This document shows positions 1 through 7,860 of a stretch of 28,633 bases of DNA, piece after piece. Every line of letters starts with the position of its first letter. Position 1 is the stretch's first letter. Under the pieces are notes generated by a model. It searched no databases. It saw only the letters and a program-made list of their open reading frames with translations, and had not been told where the DNA came from. The position numbers and the translations under genes are program-made. Source of the DNA: Lentilactobacillus buchneri (GTDB lineage Bacteria > Bacillota > Bacilli > Lactobacillales > Lactobacillaceae); assembly GCF_018314255.1 (NCBI RefSeq), contig NZ_CP073067.1, positions 1 through 28,633 of the forward strand. Direction: 5' to 3'.

Positions 1-949
1 TATCTTTTTAATGAGGAATCATGGAAACTCACTTCGTGAGATTGCCAGCCATATCAAGAAAAGTTACTCAACCATTTCTCGAGAATTAAGCCGTAATTCT
101 ACTGGTAAATCCTATTCACCTTCGAAGGCTCAGGAGAAGTACAAACAGCGCAAAGGCAACTGTGGCAGAGTCTCTCTTTTGAGTAATCCTCAGGTGGTTG
201 AAGTGGTGAGAGAACACTTCTGCGAAGACCTTTGGTCTCCGGAGGAAATATCGAATCGCTTGGCAGTCGAAAAGTATCCGGTGCAGATCAGTACCACGAC
301 TATTTACCGTGGGATTTTCAATGGCTTATTTGATAATTTGTTTAAATCTGGCAGCTCTAGTGCCGTGCGCCATCTAAGGCATCACGGCAAGTCTCGCCAC
401 AATAAAGCTTATCAAGAAAAGCGAGGCAAGATTCCAATCCCCAACAAGATTCATGATCGTCCGCGAGAAGCTGACAACCGTGTAGAAATTGGTCACTGGG
501 AAGGTGATACCGTGTTAGGCAAAAGCGGAAAGGCTTGTGTCGTTACATTGGTTGATCGAAAATCTCGTTACCTGCTTATTGGTAAGGCTGCTAAAAGAAC
601 TTCAGAAGCAGTCACGGATACTTTGAGCGACTTAATGAAGCTATGGCCTGGTAGATCGTTAACGATTACCCCGGATAGGGGTAAAGAGTTTGCCAAAGTT
701 CAATGTTTAACTGATAAGTTTGGTACGCCCTTCTACTTTCCCGATCCTCACTCTCCTTGGCAACGAGGAACTAACGAAAATACTAACGGCTTGCTTCGCG
801 AATATTTGCCAAAAGGAACTGACCTTGATTCAATTACTGACCGCCGGATACAAGCATATGCAGAACAAATGAATAATCGTCCCCGTAAATGTCTCGGATG
901 GAAAACGCCTTATGAAATATTCTTTAATGTAGTGTTGCACTTAATTTGA
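1..949 (+). CDS. IS30-family transposase, copy 1 (residues 15-329; first 14 codons at 28593-28633)
   Basis: DDE transposase of the IS30 family. An N-terminal helix-turn-helix region (IREIASHIKKS-like, near residues 20-45) is followed by the catalytic core. Its acidic residues appear in GHWEGDTVLG, TPDRGKEF and RGTNENTNGLLREYLPKG. The gene starts at ATG 28593 and crosses the window ends in frame: 41 nt plus 949 nt gives 330 codons, including stop, exactly as in the copy at 18389-19378. The frame reads DERET then IFLMRN over the junction. It is intact and likely active if the molecule is circular. Confidence 0.95.
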   Translation, partial: IFLMRNHGNSLREIASHIKKSYSTISRELSRNSTGKSYSPSKAQEKYKQRKGNCGRVSLLSNPQVVEVVREHFCEDLWSPEEISNRLAVEKYPVQISTTTIYRGIFNGLFDNLFKSGSSSAVRHLRHHGKSRHNKAYQEKRGKIPIPNKIHDRPREADNRVEIGHWEGDTVLGKSGKACVVTLVDRKSRYLLIGKAAKRTSEAVTDTLSDLMKLWPGRSLTITPDRGKEFAKVQCLTDKFGTPFYFPDPHSPWQRGTNENTNGLLREYLPKGTDLDSITDRRIQAYAEQMNNRPRKCLGWKTPYEIFFNVVLHLI

Positions 950-958
950 CAATTCAAG
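1..958 (+). mobile_element. IS30-family element, copy 1 (3' portion; rest at 28488-28633)
   Basis: This is the right part of a 1104-bp IS30-family element whose left 146 bp lie at the other end of the window (28488-28633). The right inverted repeat ends ATTCAAG at 958; the left one begins CTTGAAT at 28488. The copy at 18284-19387 has the same length and differs at only a few bases. The flanks are AC on the left and CC on the right, so there is no target duplication. This suggests the element took part in a rearrangement rather than a simple insertion here. It sits just upstream of the maltose promoter. Confidence 0.93.
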
Positions 959-990
959 CCTTAAATTTTGAAAATGCTCAATTAATTTCA

Positions 991-1004
991 TGCAACCGTT
1001 TGCA
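991..1004 (+). promoter_or_regulatory. cre-like operator of the maltose operon
   Basis: TGCAACCGTTTGCA fits the catabolite-responsive-element consensus TGNAANCGNWNNCA and is nearly palindromic, as expected for CcpA or another LacI-family repressor. It overlaps the first bases of the -35 box, so binding would repress transcription. A weaker match, TGCAAACGCTATTA at 1034-1047, covers the expected transcription start and could be a second LacI-family (MalR-type) site. Confidence 0.75.
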
Positions 1005-1028
1005 ACTTCTGCCAAAAGGTGCCATAAT
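1000..1028 (+). promoter_or_regulatory. Promoter of the maltose operon
   Basis: A -35 box TTGCAA (1000-1005), a 17-nt spacer and a -10 box CATAAT (1023-1028) precede the permease gene. The predicted start near 1035 gives a leader of about 47 nt. The promoter lies 42 bp beyond the IS30 end, so the operon keeps its own promoter and does not depend on read-through from the IS. Confidence 0.7.
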
Positions 1029-1081
1029 ACAAAATGCAAACGCTATTATTAATACGATATTTTGAATTGGAGGAATATGAA

Positions 1082-2440
1082 ATGGATGAACAAAGTAGCG
1101 CAGCTGCAACCAAGAAGTTTGGTTTGCCCAAACTTCCCGCCAGTACCATTTGGATGATCAACTTTGGCTTCTTCGGTGTGCAGATTGCTTTTACCCTGCA
1201 AAGCTCACAAATGAGTCGAATTTTTCAAACGATTGGAGCGGATCCCAATAAGTTGGGCTGGTTCTTTATTTTGCCACCTCTTGCAGGCTTAATCGTTCAA
1301 CCAATTATCGGTTATTATTCAGATCGAACTTGGGCACCCAAGTTGGGCGGCCGTCGATTGCCATACTTGGCATTAGGAACCTTGATTGCCATCATCGTGA
1401 TGTGTCTGTTGCCTAATTCGGGGAGTTTTGGCTTCGGGTACGCATCAATTACGGCATTGGTATTCGGGGCAGTCACTGTTGCCCTGCTGGATGTGTCGTC
1501 TAACATTGCCATGCAGCCATTCAAGATGATGATCGGCGATATGGTCAATGATGACCAAAAGAGTTATGCATACGGCATTCAAAGTTTCCTGTCAAATGGT
1601 GGTGCGGTCATCGCAGCCATCTTCCCATTTATCTTTACGGCATTCGGCGTCGCCAATACCGCTAAAAAAGGTGTCGTTCCACAATCAGTTGTGATTTCCT
1701 TCTATGTTGGTGCGGCAATTCTGTTACTGACAAGTTTGCTGACCATCTTCAAAGTTCATGAATATGATCCCAAGACTTACGCCAAATATCACGGTATTAC
1801 TGAAGAGGCTAACTCAACCGGTGGTAACTGGTGGACATTGCTTAAGAAGGCACCGAAAGTATTTTGGACGACGACATTGGTTCAATTCTTCTGCTGGATG
1901 GCCTTCCAATATCTCTGGACATACTCTGCCGGTGCGATTGCCAGCAACGTTTGGAACACCACCAACGCCGCTTCCGCAGGCTACCAAGCTGCCGGTAACT
2001 GGTACGGTGTTTTAGCAGCCGTTCAATCAATTGCTGCCGTTGCCTGGTCATACGTTTTGGCTAAAATGCCAAATAACCATCACAAGTTGGGCTACTCAAT
2101 CAGCTTGGCCCTTGGTGCAGTTGGCTTCATCTCAGTATTCTTCATTCACACCCAATACATTTTGATCCTATCATTTATCCTAGTCGGAATGGCATGGGCA
2201 TCGATGAACACTTATCCATTAACGATGGTTACCAACGCCCTGTCTGGTGAACATATGGGGACTTATCTTGGACTGTTCAACGGTTCAATTTGCCTGCCAC
2301 AAATTGTTGCCTCACTTGCCAGCTTTGGCTTATTCCCATTATTGGGTAACGCTCAGCCAAATATGTTATTGTTGGCCGGCATCATCATGGCCCTGGGTGC
2401 AGCCTCAGTTGGATTTATCAAAGAAACTTACAAAGCATAG
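1082..2440 (+). CDS. malT: MFS/GPH-type maltose (disaccharide) permease
   Basis: Integral membrane sugar:cation symporter, 452 residues with about 12 hydrophobic segments. The loop after the second segment carries DRTWAPKLGGRRLPY, the family's basic D-R-x-G-R-R signature. A DVSSNIAMQPF segment follows in the fourth to fifth helices, typical of the sucrose/maltose transporter group. It should import maltose for the phosphorylase encoded 15 bp downstream. The start at 1082 is chosen because GGAGG (1069-1073) lies 8 nt upstream. An in-frame ATG at 1034 falls at or before the predicted transcription start and has no ribosome site. The maltose assignment rests on operon context. Confidence 0.85.
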   Translation: MDEQSSAAATKKFGLPKLPASTIWMINFGFFGVQIAFTLQSSQMSRIFQTIGADPNKLGWFFILPPLAGLIVQPIIGYYSDRTWAPKLGGRRLPYLALGTLIAIIVMCLLPNSGSFGFGYASITALVFGAVTVALLDVSSNIAMQPFKMMIGDMVNDDQKSYAYGIQSFLSNGGAVIAAIFPFIFTAFGVANTAKKGVVPQSVVISFYVGAAILLLTSLLTIFKVHEYDPKTYAKYHGITEEANSTGGNWWTLLKKAPKVFWTTTLVQFFCWMAFQYLWTYSAGAIASNVWNTTNAASAGYQAAGNWYGVLAAVQSIAAVAWSYVLAKMPNNHHKLGYSISLALGAVGFISVFFIHTQYILILSFILVGMAWASMNTYPLTMVTNALSGEHMGTYLGLFNGSICLPQIVASLASFGLFPLLGNAQPNMLLLAGIIMALGAASVGFIKETYKA

Positions 2441-2455
2441 AAAGGACGTTTATTT

Positions 2456-4714
2456 ATGAAAAGAACTTTTGAAGTGACGCCTTGGAACATTGTGACTCAT
2501 GACTTCAAGCCAGAAGACAAACGGCTTCAAGAATCCATGACCAGCCTAGGAAATGGTTATATGGGGATGCGCGGATTCTTCGAGGAAGATTACAGTGGCG
2601 ACACCTTAAACGGCATCTATCTTGGTGGTGTCTGGTATCCGGACAAGACCCGAGTTGGCTGGTGGAAGAACGGTTATCCCGATTACTTTGGGAAAGTTGT
2701 TAACGCGGTTAATTTCATCAAGATGCACATTAAAATTAATGGTGAAGCCATCGACCTGGCCAAAGACCAGTTCAGTGATTTCGAACTCAATCTTGATATG
2801 AAAAAAGCCTTGTTAACCCGCTCGTTTACGGTTACCAAAGGTGATGCCAAGGTGGCAGTCGAATTTGTTCGTTTCTTGAGCGTTGCCCAGCCGGAATTGT
2901 CCGTTCAGCGGGTGCGCGTTCAAAACGTCGGCTCAAATAAAGTGGATCTGGTGATTGATTCCGCTATCGACGGTGACGTTAAGAACGAGGACGCCAACTA
3001 CGACGAACGGTTCTGGGAGGTTCTCTCAACTAAACAGGGGACTGATTCAGGCAATGTCCTTGCCGAAACAACCCCGAACCCGTTTGGGACACCCCGGTTC
3101 ACTTCCGGAATGGAAATGCGTAACGTCACGGATTTGACTGCTGACAAAGTGGCTCAACCCAGTGAAAAAGAAGTTGTCAACGAATTCACCGGTGTCTTGG
3201 CACCCAATGAATCTGCTCAACTTGAAAAGCGCGTGATCATTGTGACTTCCAGAGATTATGATACTCAAGCTGCTTTAACTGACGCCATGCATCAATTAAG
3301 CGACAAGGTTGCCGGCCAGTCATACGATGAACTGCTTGAAGCTCATGAGCAGGTCTGGGCCGATCGCTGGAACAAATCTGACATCGTCATTGATGGTGAC
3401 ACCGAAGCCCAACAGGGAATCCGTTTCAACTTGTTCGAACTCTTCTCCACCTACTATGGTGAGGATTCACGCTTGAACATCGGCCCTAAAGGCTTCACTG
3501 GTGAGAAGTACGGTGGTGCTACCTACTGGGATACCGAGGCCTTTGCGGTGCCTGTCTACCTGGGAATTACCGATCCTAAGGTAACCCGCAACCTCTTGAT
3601 GTATCGTTACAAGCAGTTGGACGGTGCGTACCATAACGCCAAGCAACAGGGGTTGAAGGGCGCCTTGTTCCCAATGGTGACTTTTGACGGAATCGAGTGT
3701 CATAATGAATGGGAAATTACCTTTGAAGAAATTCATCGAAATGGTGATATCGCCTTTGCCATCTATAATTACACCCGCTACACCGGCGACAAATCATATG
3801 TCCTTAACGAAGGCTCAAAAGTCCTGACCGAGATTTCACGTTTCTGGGCCGATCGGGTTCACTACAGTCAACGGAACCAGAATTACATGATTCATGGTGT
3901 GACTGGCCCCGACGAGTATGAGAACAACGTTGACAACAACTGGTATACCAATCTGCTGGCTCAGTGGACGTTAAAATACACCTTGGAAATTCTCAAAGAA
4001 GTTTCTCCTGAACAAGCTAAACAATTGAATGTCAGTGAAGATGAGAAGAAACATTGGCAAGACATTGTCGACAATATGTATCTGCCTTATGACAAGGATC
4101 TCAACATCTTTGTTCAACACGACGGCTTCCTCGACAAAGACCTCAAGCCAGTTTCAGAAATTCCTGCCGATCAATTACCATTGAACCAGAACTGGTCATG
4201 GGACAAGATTTTGCGGTCACCTTACATTAAGCAGGGTGATGTGCTGCAAGGAATCTGGGACTTCATTGATGATTTCACACCAGAACAGAAAAAGTCCAAC
4301 TTTGACTTCTATGAACAATACACGGTCCATGAGTCAAGTCTGTCACCGGCGATTTATTCTGTATTGGCAGCCGACCTTCACTATGAAGACAAAGCGGTTG
4401 AACTTTATGAACGAACAGCACGACTTGATCTGGACAACTACAACAACGATACCGTTGATGGCCTGCACATTACGGCGATGACCGGCGGCTGGATTGCGGT
4501 GGTCCAAGGATTCGCTGGGATGCGGGTTCGCGACGGCAAGTTGCATTACGCACCATTCCTGCCGAAGAAATGGTCACACTATTCATTTAGACAAGTCTTC
4601 CGTGATCGTTTAATTGAAGTCGACGTTGATCAGGATGGTTCCCACTTCAAGTTAATTGATGGCGAACCAATTACGATTGATGTTGCCGGTAAGCCTGTTG
4701 AATTGAGTAAGTAA
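2456..4714 (+). CDS. mapA: Maltose phosphorylase (GH65)
   Basis: Cytoplasmic inverting phosphorylase: maltose + Pi to beta-D-glucose 1-phosphate + D-glucose. The 752 residues match the usual ~755. An N-terminal beta-sandwich domain (about 1-270) is followed by the (alpha/alpha)6 catalytic barrel. The general acid lies in TGPDEYENN, where Glu is residue 487, the number known for the Levilactobacillus brevis enzyme. The HESSLSPAIYS segment in the C-terminal part of the barrel matches the phosphate-binding region. The ribosome site AAAGGAC (2441-2447) directly follows the permease stop, so the two genes are co-transcribed. Codon usage here is visibly more GC-rich than in the two genes that follow. 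Confidence 0.95.
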   Translation: MKRTFEVTPWNIVTHDFKPEDKRLQESMTSLGNGYMGMRGFFEEDYSGDTLNGIYLGGVWYPDKTRVGWWKNGYPDYFGKVVNAVNFIKMHIKINGEAIDLAKDQFSDFELNLDMKKALLTRSFTVTKGDAKVAVEFVRFLSVAQPELSVQRVRVQNVGSNKVDLVIDSAIDGDVKNEDANYDERFWEVLSTKQGTDSGNVLAETTPNPFGTPRFTSGMEMRNVTDLTADKVAQPSEKEVVNEFTGVLAPNESAQLEKRVIIVTSRDYDTQAALTDAMHQLSDKVAGQSYDELLEAHEQVWADRWNKSDIVIDGDTEAQQGIRFNLFELFSTYYGEDSRLNIGPKGFTGEKYGGATYWDTEAFAVPVYLGITDPKVTRNLLMYRYKQLDGAYHNAKQQGLKGALFPMVTFDGIECHNEWEITFEEIHRNGDIAFAIYNYTRYTGDKSYVLNEGSKVLTEISRFWADRVHYSQRNQNYMIHGVTGPDEYENNVDNNWYTNLLAQWTLKYTLEILKEVSPEQAKQLNVSEDEKKHWQDIVDNMYLPYDKDLNIFVQHDGFLDKDLKPVSEIPADQLPLNQNWSWDKILRSPYIKQGDVLQGIWDFIDDFTPEQKKSNFDFYEQYTVHESSLSPAIYSVLAADLHYEDKAVELYERTARLDLDNYNNDTVDGLHITAMTGGWIAVVQGFAGMRVRDGKLHYAPFLPKKWSHYSFRQVFRDRLIEVDVDQDGSHFKLIDGEPITIDVAGKPVELSK

Positions 4715-4725
4715 TAAGCATGATG

Positions 4726-4746
4726 ATGAGCGAGGAATCGCTCATT
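4726..4746 (+). repeat. Small stem-loop between mapA and galM
   Basis: ATGAGCG and CGCTCAT form a 7-bp stem around a 6-nt loop in the 56-bp gap between mapA and galM. No T-run follows, so it is unlikely to be a terminator. It may be an mRNA-processing or stabilising hairpin, or mark the junction where base composition changes. The function is inferred only. Confidence 0.45.
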
Positions 4747-4770
4747 TGCTGTATAGCAGGAAAGGATATC

Positions 4771-5754
4771 ATGAAAGTAGTAGAGAAGGATTTTGGGCAA
4801 TTACCTGACGGAAAAGTCGTGACGGCGTTTACCCTAGAAAATATCAAGCACACACAGATTACTGCAATTTCATACGGGGCAACTTGGCAATCGTTTTCCG
4901 TTGAACGTGATGGTGTCAAACAAGAATTGTTAGTCCAATTTGATGATTTAGCCGCGTATTTAGATAATCCATTCCATTTTGGAAATACAATTGGTCGTGT
5001 TGGTGGTCGTCTATCAAAAACTGATTATGATATTAATGGGGCACATTTTACATTAACGCCAAATGATCATGGCAATGTTTTACACTCTGGCATTAATGGC
5101 TTTGATGCGGTTAATTGGCACGGTGAAGCAAGAAATTTGGGTACAGCGGCGGAAATTAATTTCACACGTACTTTTGATGATGAATTCGCCGGACAATTAG
5201 CTGCCCAAGTGACCTATCGATTGGACGATGAAGATCGTTTAGACATTATATTTAGTGGCGTTTCAACCGAGAATACATTGTTCAATCCAATGACGCATGT
5301 CTACTTTAATTTAGTTGGTAAGGATCAAGATATCAGTCAGCATAAATTACAAATTGCATCACGTCAACATCTTGAAGTTGATAATCACATGATTCCAACC
5401 GGTAACGTGATTGATAATCAAAATACAAAATTTGATTTTGCGCATTTGCATGCCTTGGGACAAGAGCATTACGATGATGCTTGGGTATTAGATCCCAGCC
5501 GTCAAGGGGAGGGAGTAGGACTAACTTCACCCGATGAAAGTTTGACCTTGACAGTGGATTCAGATCGCAATGGTGTGGTTGTATTCACTGCCAATCCTGA
5601 CGATAGCAGTGACATTAAAACAGCGCTTGCTATTGAGATGCAGACCTTGCCTGATGCGGTTAATCATGAAGGCTTTGGTGATATTGTTTTGCCAGCAAAT
5701 GAAACAAAAACATATACTGTAACTTACCAAATTAAAAAAAGCGAGGATAAATAA
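4771..5754 (+). CDS. galM: Aldose 1-epimerase (mutarotase)
   Basis: Interconverts the alpha and beta anomers of glucose released by maltose phosphorylase, feeding glucokinase. The 327-residue protein has the mutarotase landmarks: GNTIGRVGGRLSK near residues 70-85, His105 in NVLHSG, His176 in NPMTHVYFNL, and the catalytic base Glu289 in IEMQTLPDA. The start at 4771 is preceded by AGGAAAGG (4758-4765). An in-frame ATG at 4720 lacks a ribosome site and encodes residues unlike the family. Together with pgmB it is clearly more AT-rich than malT-mapA, suggesting the operon was assembled from two sources. Confidence 0.9.
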   Translation: MKVVEKDFGQLPDGKVVTAFTLENIKHTQITAISYGATWQSFSVERDGVKQELLVQFDDLAAYLDNPFHFGNTIGRVGGRLSKTDYDINGAHFTLTPNDHGNVLHSGINGFDAVNWHGEARNLGTAAEINFTRTFDDEFAGQLAAQVTYRLDDEDRLDIIFSGVSTENTLFNPMTHVYFNLVGKDQDISQHKLQIASRQHLEVDNHMIPTGNVIDNQNTKFDFAHLHALGQEHYDDAWVLDPSRQGEGVGLTSPDESLTLTVDSDRNGVVVFTANPDDSSDIKTALAIEMQTLPDAVNHEGFGDIVLPANETKTYTVTYQIKKSEDK

Positions 5755-5756
5755 AA

Positions 5757-6425
5757 ATGGCTAAATTTTCAGATATTAAAGGTTTTGCCTTTGATTTAGA
5801 TGGCGTTATTGCTGACACGGCGCGCTTTCATGGTGAAGCTTGGCATCAAACAGCTGATGAGGTTGGCACAACTTGGACACCAGAATTGGCTGAAGGTTTG
5901 AAGGGCATCAGTCGCATGGCTTCCTTGCAAATGATTTTGGATGCTGGGGATCATGCCGATGATTTTTCTCAAGCAGATAAAGAAGCATTAGCAGAAAAGA
6001 AAAATCATAATTATCAACAACTCATTTCAACATTGACGGAAGATGATGTTTTACCTGGCATGAAAGATTTCATTCAATCAGCTATGGCAGCCGGCTATAA
6101 AATGTCGGTAGCTTCAGCCTCTAAAAATGCACCAATGATTCTAGATCATTTGGGATTAACTGAGTATTTTGTTGACATTGTTGATCCCGCCACTTTGACA
6201 AAGGGAAAACCTGATCCTGAAATCTTCGTTCGTGCTGCGGAAGTCTTACATTTAGATCCAGAAAATGTCATTGGATTGGAAGATTCAGCTGCTGGAATTT
6301 CCTCAATCAATGGCGCAGGTGAAACATCACTAGCAGTTGGTATTTCAGATGTGTTGTCAGGAGCGGATCTGAATTTTGAGTCTACTTCAGAAGTGACATT
6401 AGCAAATGGTAGATTGCAAATTTAA
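5757..6425 (+). CDS. pgmB: Beta-phosphoglucomutase, 3' end replaced by an IS terminus
   Basis: HAD-superfamily enzyme converting beta-glucose 1-phosphate to glucose 6-phosphate, the step after maltose phosphorylase. Motifs: FDLDGVIAD with nucleophile Asp13 and acid/base Asp15; VASASKNAP (motif II Ser); KGKPDPEIF (motif III Lys); and GLEDSAAG (motif IV acidic pair). The ribosome site AGCGAGGA lies inside the end of galM, with a 2-nt intergenic gap. The last five residues (GRLQI) and the stop come from the inverted repeat of the IS at 6408. Across the IS, the same frame resumes at 7451 and ends IEAKMQ-stop (7472). The enzyme therefore lost six terminal residues, gained five, and probably still works. 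Confidence 0.92.
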   Translation: MAKFSDIKGFAFDLDGVIADTARFHGEAWHQTADEVGTTWTPELAEGLKGISRMASLQMILDAGDHADDFSQADKEALAEKKNHNYQQLISTLTEDDVLPGMKDFIQSAMAAGYKMSVASASKNAPMILDHLGLTEYFVDIVDPATLTKGKPDPEIFVRAAEVLHLDPENVIGLEDSAAGISSINGAGETSLAVGISDVLSGADLNFESTSEVTLANGRLQI

Positions 6426-7450
6426 TCCGAATTTTTTGACAAATTGGTCAGCATGACCTGATAAGGTGTTTGCCAGTCAAGTATTTTAAGTGGTCTCTGA
6501 TTAATTTCGAGTAAGGTGGTTTTCAAGCCTTGAGCACTAATGTGCTCAAAATAAGTCCCCTTAGGATAAAAATAGCGTAAGTTCCGATTAAATCGTTCAT
6601 TACTGCCGCGCTCAGCTGGCGTATAAGCATGGCAGTAATAGGTCTTAATACCATATTGTGATTCAAGTGATACTAGCCCACTAAACTCAGTGCCACGGTC
6701 CACAGTAAAGCTGTGCACCGGACCATTAAAAGTGGTTAGGAACTTAGTTAGTGCTTCATTAACAGTCGCTGTCGTCCGATCTTTTAACCGGTATGCCCAA
6801 AGGAACCGTGATTTGCGATCGATTAAAGTTAATAAAACTGCCTTACTATGCCCACGAGGACCAACGACTGTATCTAGTTCAAAATCGCCGATGCGATTAC
6901 GTTGATTAATCATCATGGGACGCTGTTCAATTGATCGCCCCAAAGATTGATTATATTTGGATCGTTGGTCAACGTTACGCCGTTGGCGTACGCCATGTTC
7001 AGGTAGATCATTCAAGGAGAAATCAATTCTCCCCTGATTTAGCCAATTATAAATAGATTTAGTAGCTAGTTTAAATTCGTGAGCAATCATTCCTGGTGAC
7101 CAGCTTAGACGTAAATGGTTGAGAATTTTTTGCTTTAACTCATCGCTCAGCTTAGTTTTCCGACCACATCGTGATCGCTTGTATTCGGCATCTGTTTGTG
7201 CTAATTCAGCCTGATAAGGTTGACATCGAGATAATTCATAAGAAATTGTTGACGGTGATCGGTTCAGCCGAACGCCCATTTGGATATTGGACAGCCCTAG
7301 TTCACAAAAGGTTTCGATTTTAATTCGTTCGGAATAGGTTATACTAGACAAAAGATCAGCTCCTAAAAGATGGGTTTGTGGTAAACACCATTTTAAAGGA
7401 AGCTGATCTTTTTTGCCCGAACAGCGTTCGGATTAATTTTACAATCTACC
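6408..7450 (-). mobile_element. IS30-family element, ISLpl1-like (1043 bp)
   Basis: Terminal inverted repeats start GGTAGATTG at 6408 and end CAATCTACC at 7450, with similarity running about 24 bp inward. The target duplication is AAAT (6404-6407 and 7451-7454). Deleting the element plus one AAAT restores an uninterrupted pgmB end, which proves the insertion point. The 1043-bp length and the transposase sequence match my memory of ISLpl1 from Lactiplantibacillus plantarum; the exact name needs a database comparison. Confidence 0.93.
6422..7351 (-). CDS. IS30-family transposase (ISLpl1-like)
   Basis: A 309-residue DDE transposase. The N-terminal helix-turn-helix (SNIQMGVRLNRSPSTISYEL, near residues 20-40) binds the IS ends. 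The catalytic core carries its acidic triad in GDFELDTVVG, TVDRGTEFSG and ERGSNERFNRNLR. Its stop codon overlaps the pgmB stop region on the opposite strand, because the gene runs almost to the left end of the element. It is full length with no internal stops, so probably functional. Confidence 0.93.
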   Translation of the reverse strand: MSSITYSERIKIETFCELGLSNIQMGVRLNRSPSTISYELSRCQPYQAELAQTDAEYKRSRCGRKTKLSDELKQKILNHLRLSWSPGMIAHEFKLATKSIYNWLNQGRIDFSLNDLPEHGVRQRRNVDQRSKYNQSLGRSIEQRPMMINQRNRIGDFELDTVVGPRGHSKAVLLTLIDRKSRFLWAYRLKDRTTATVNEALTKFLTTFNGPVHSFTVDRGTEFSGLVSLESQYGIKTYYCHAYTPAERGSNERFNRNLRYFYPKGTYFEHISAQGLKTTLLEINQRPLKILDWQTPYQVMLTNLSKNSD

Positions 7451-7481
7451 AAATATTGAAGCTAAAATGCAATAGATAACT

Positions 7482-7526
7482 AAAAAGAGTGTCAGTACAT
7501 AAAAACACTGACACTCTTTTGTTGTT
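7482..7526. terminator. Bidirectional terminator between pgmB and the regulator remnant
   Basis: A 14-bp perfect stem, 7483-7496 (AAAAGAGTGTCAGT) pairing with 7507-7520, encloses a 10-nt loop. It has T-rich sequence after it on the plus strand and A-rich sequence before it. It lies just past the original pgmB stop and directly beside the stop of the convergent regulator remnant, so it can end both transcripts. Confidence 0.85.
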
Positions 7527-7860
7527 TTAATTAACATTTGCCACCGTATTGCCCTGCTTGAGTGTGATATCGGTAAAAGTTACGGTATGCGTTGTTGTAT
7601 GTGATCAACGAGAGCCGTAATAGCTAATTCATCCATCTGTGTAAATTTTTACTGCACAGGTGCTAAAATAGGACGTGCTAATTGGGTTAATTCTGTCCAA
7701 TCGATGATCACAATTGATAGATTCTCAGAGACAGAAATGCCAACACCTTTTGCACCATTTAGTAATCGAATACTGCTGATGTCTGCTGAGCCAATTGCAG
7801 TCGTGAAAGGTTGGGGATTCCCAAATATTTTGGAAGCATACAAAACAGGTAGCGTCAAGA
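7527..7860 (-). pseudogene. Decayed C-terminal part of a LacI-family (MalR-like) regulator
   Basis: The minus strand encodes the end of a LacI-type sugar-binding domain: residues like GSADISSIRLLNGAKG and VSENLSIVIIDWTELTQLA align with the family pattern SDDLAIGALRAL...VPEDVSVVGFDD. A stop codon follows APVQ where the family has a second Gln. The frame then continues (QMDELAITALVDHIQQRIP), and a frameshift leads to TVTFTDITLKQGNTVANVN-stop. The 5' part, with the DNA-binding domain, is cut off by the IS256 element at 7861. Its place, convergent to a maltose operon with LacI-type operators, suggests the operon's lost local regulator. Confidence 0.75.

Noticed and set aside
1034..1081. Upstream ATG that would add 16 residues to the maltose permease
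   Set aside because: It lies at the predicted transcription start inside an operator-like sequence and has no ribosome site; ATG 1082 has GGAGG 8 nt upstream.
4720..4770. Upstream ATG of the mutarotase
   Set aside because: No ribosome site, non-family residues, and it runs through the stem-loop; ATG 4771 has a good site.
958..7450. Maltose operon as a composite transposon between IS30 elements
   Set aside because: The two bordering elements belong to different IS30 types with different ends, and the right one inserted into pgmB afterwards, so they cannot move the operon as a unit in the usual way.
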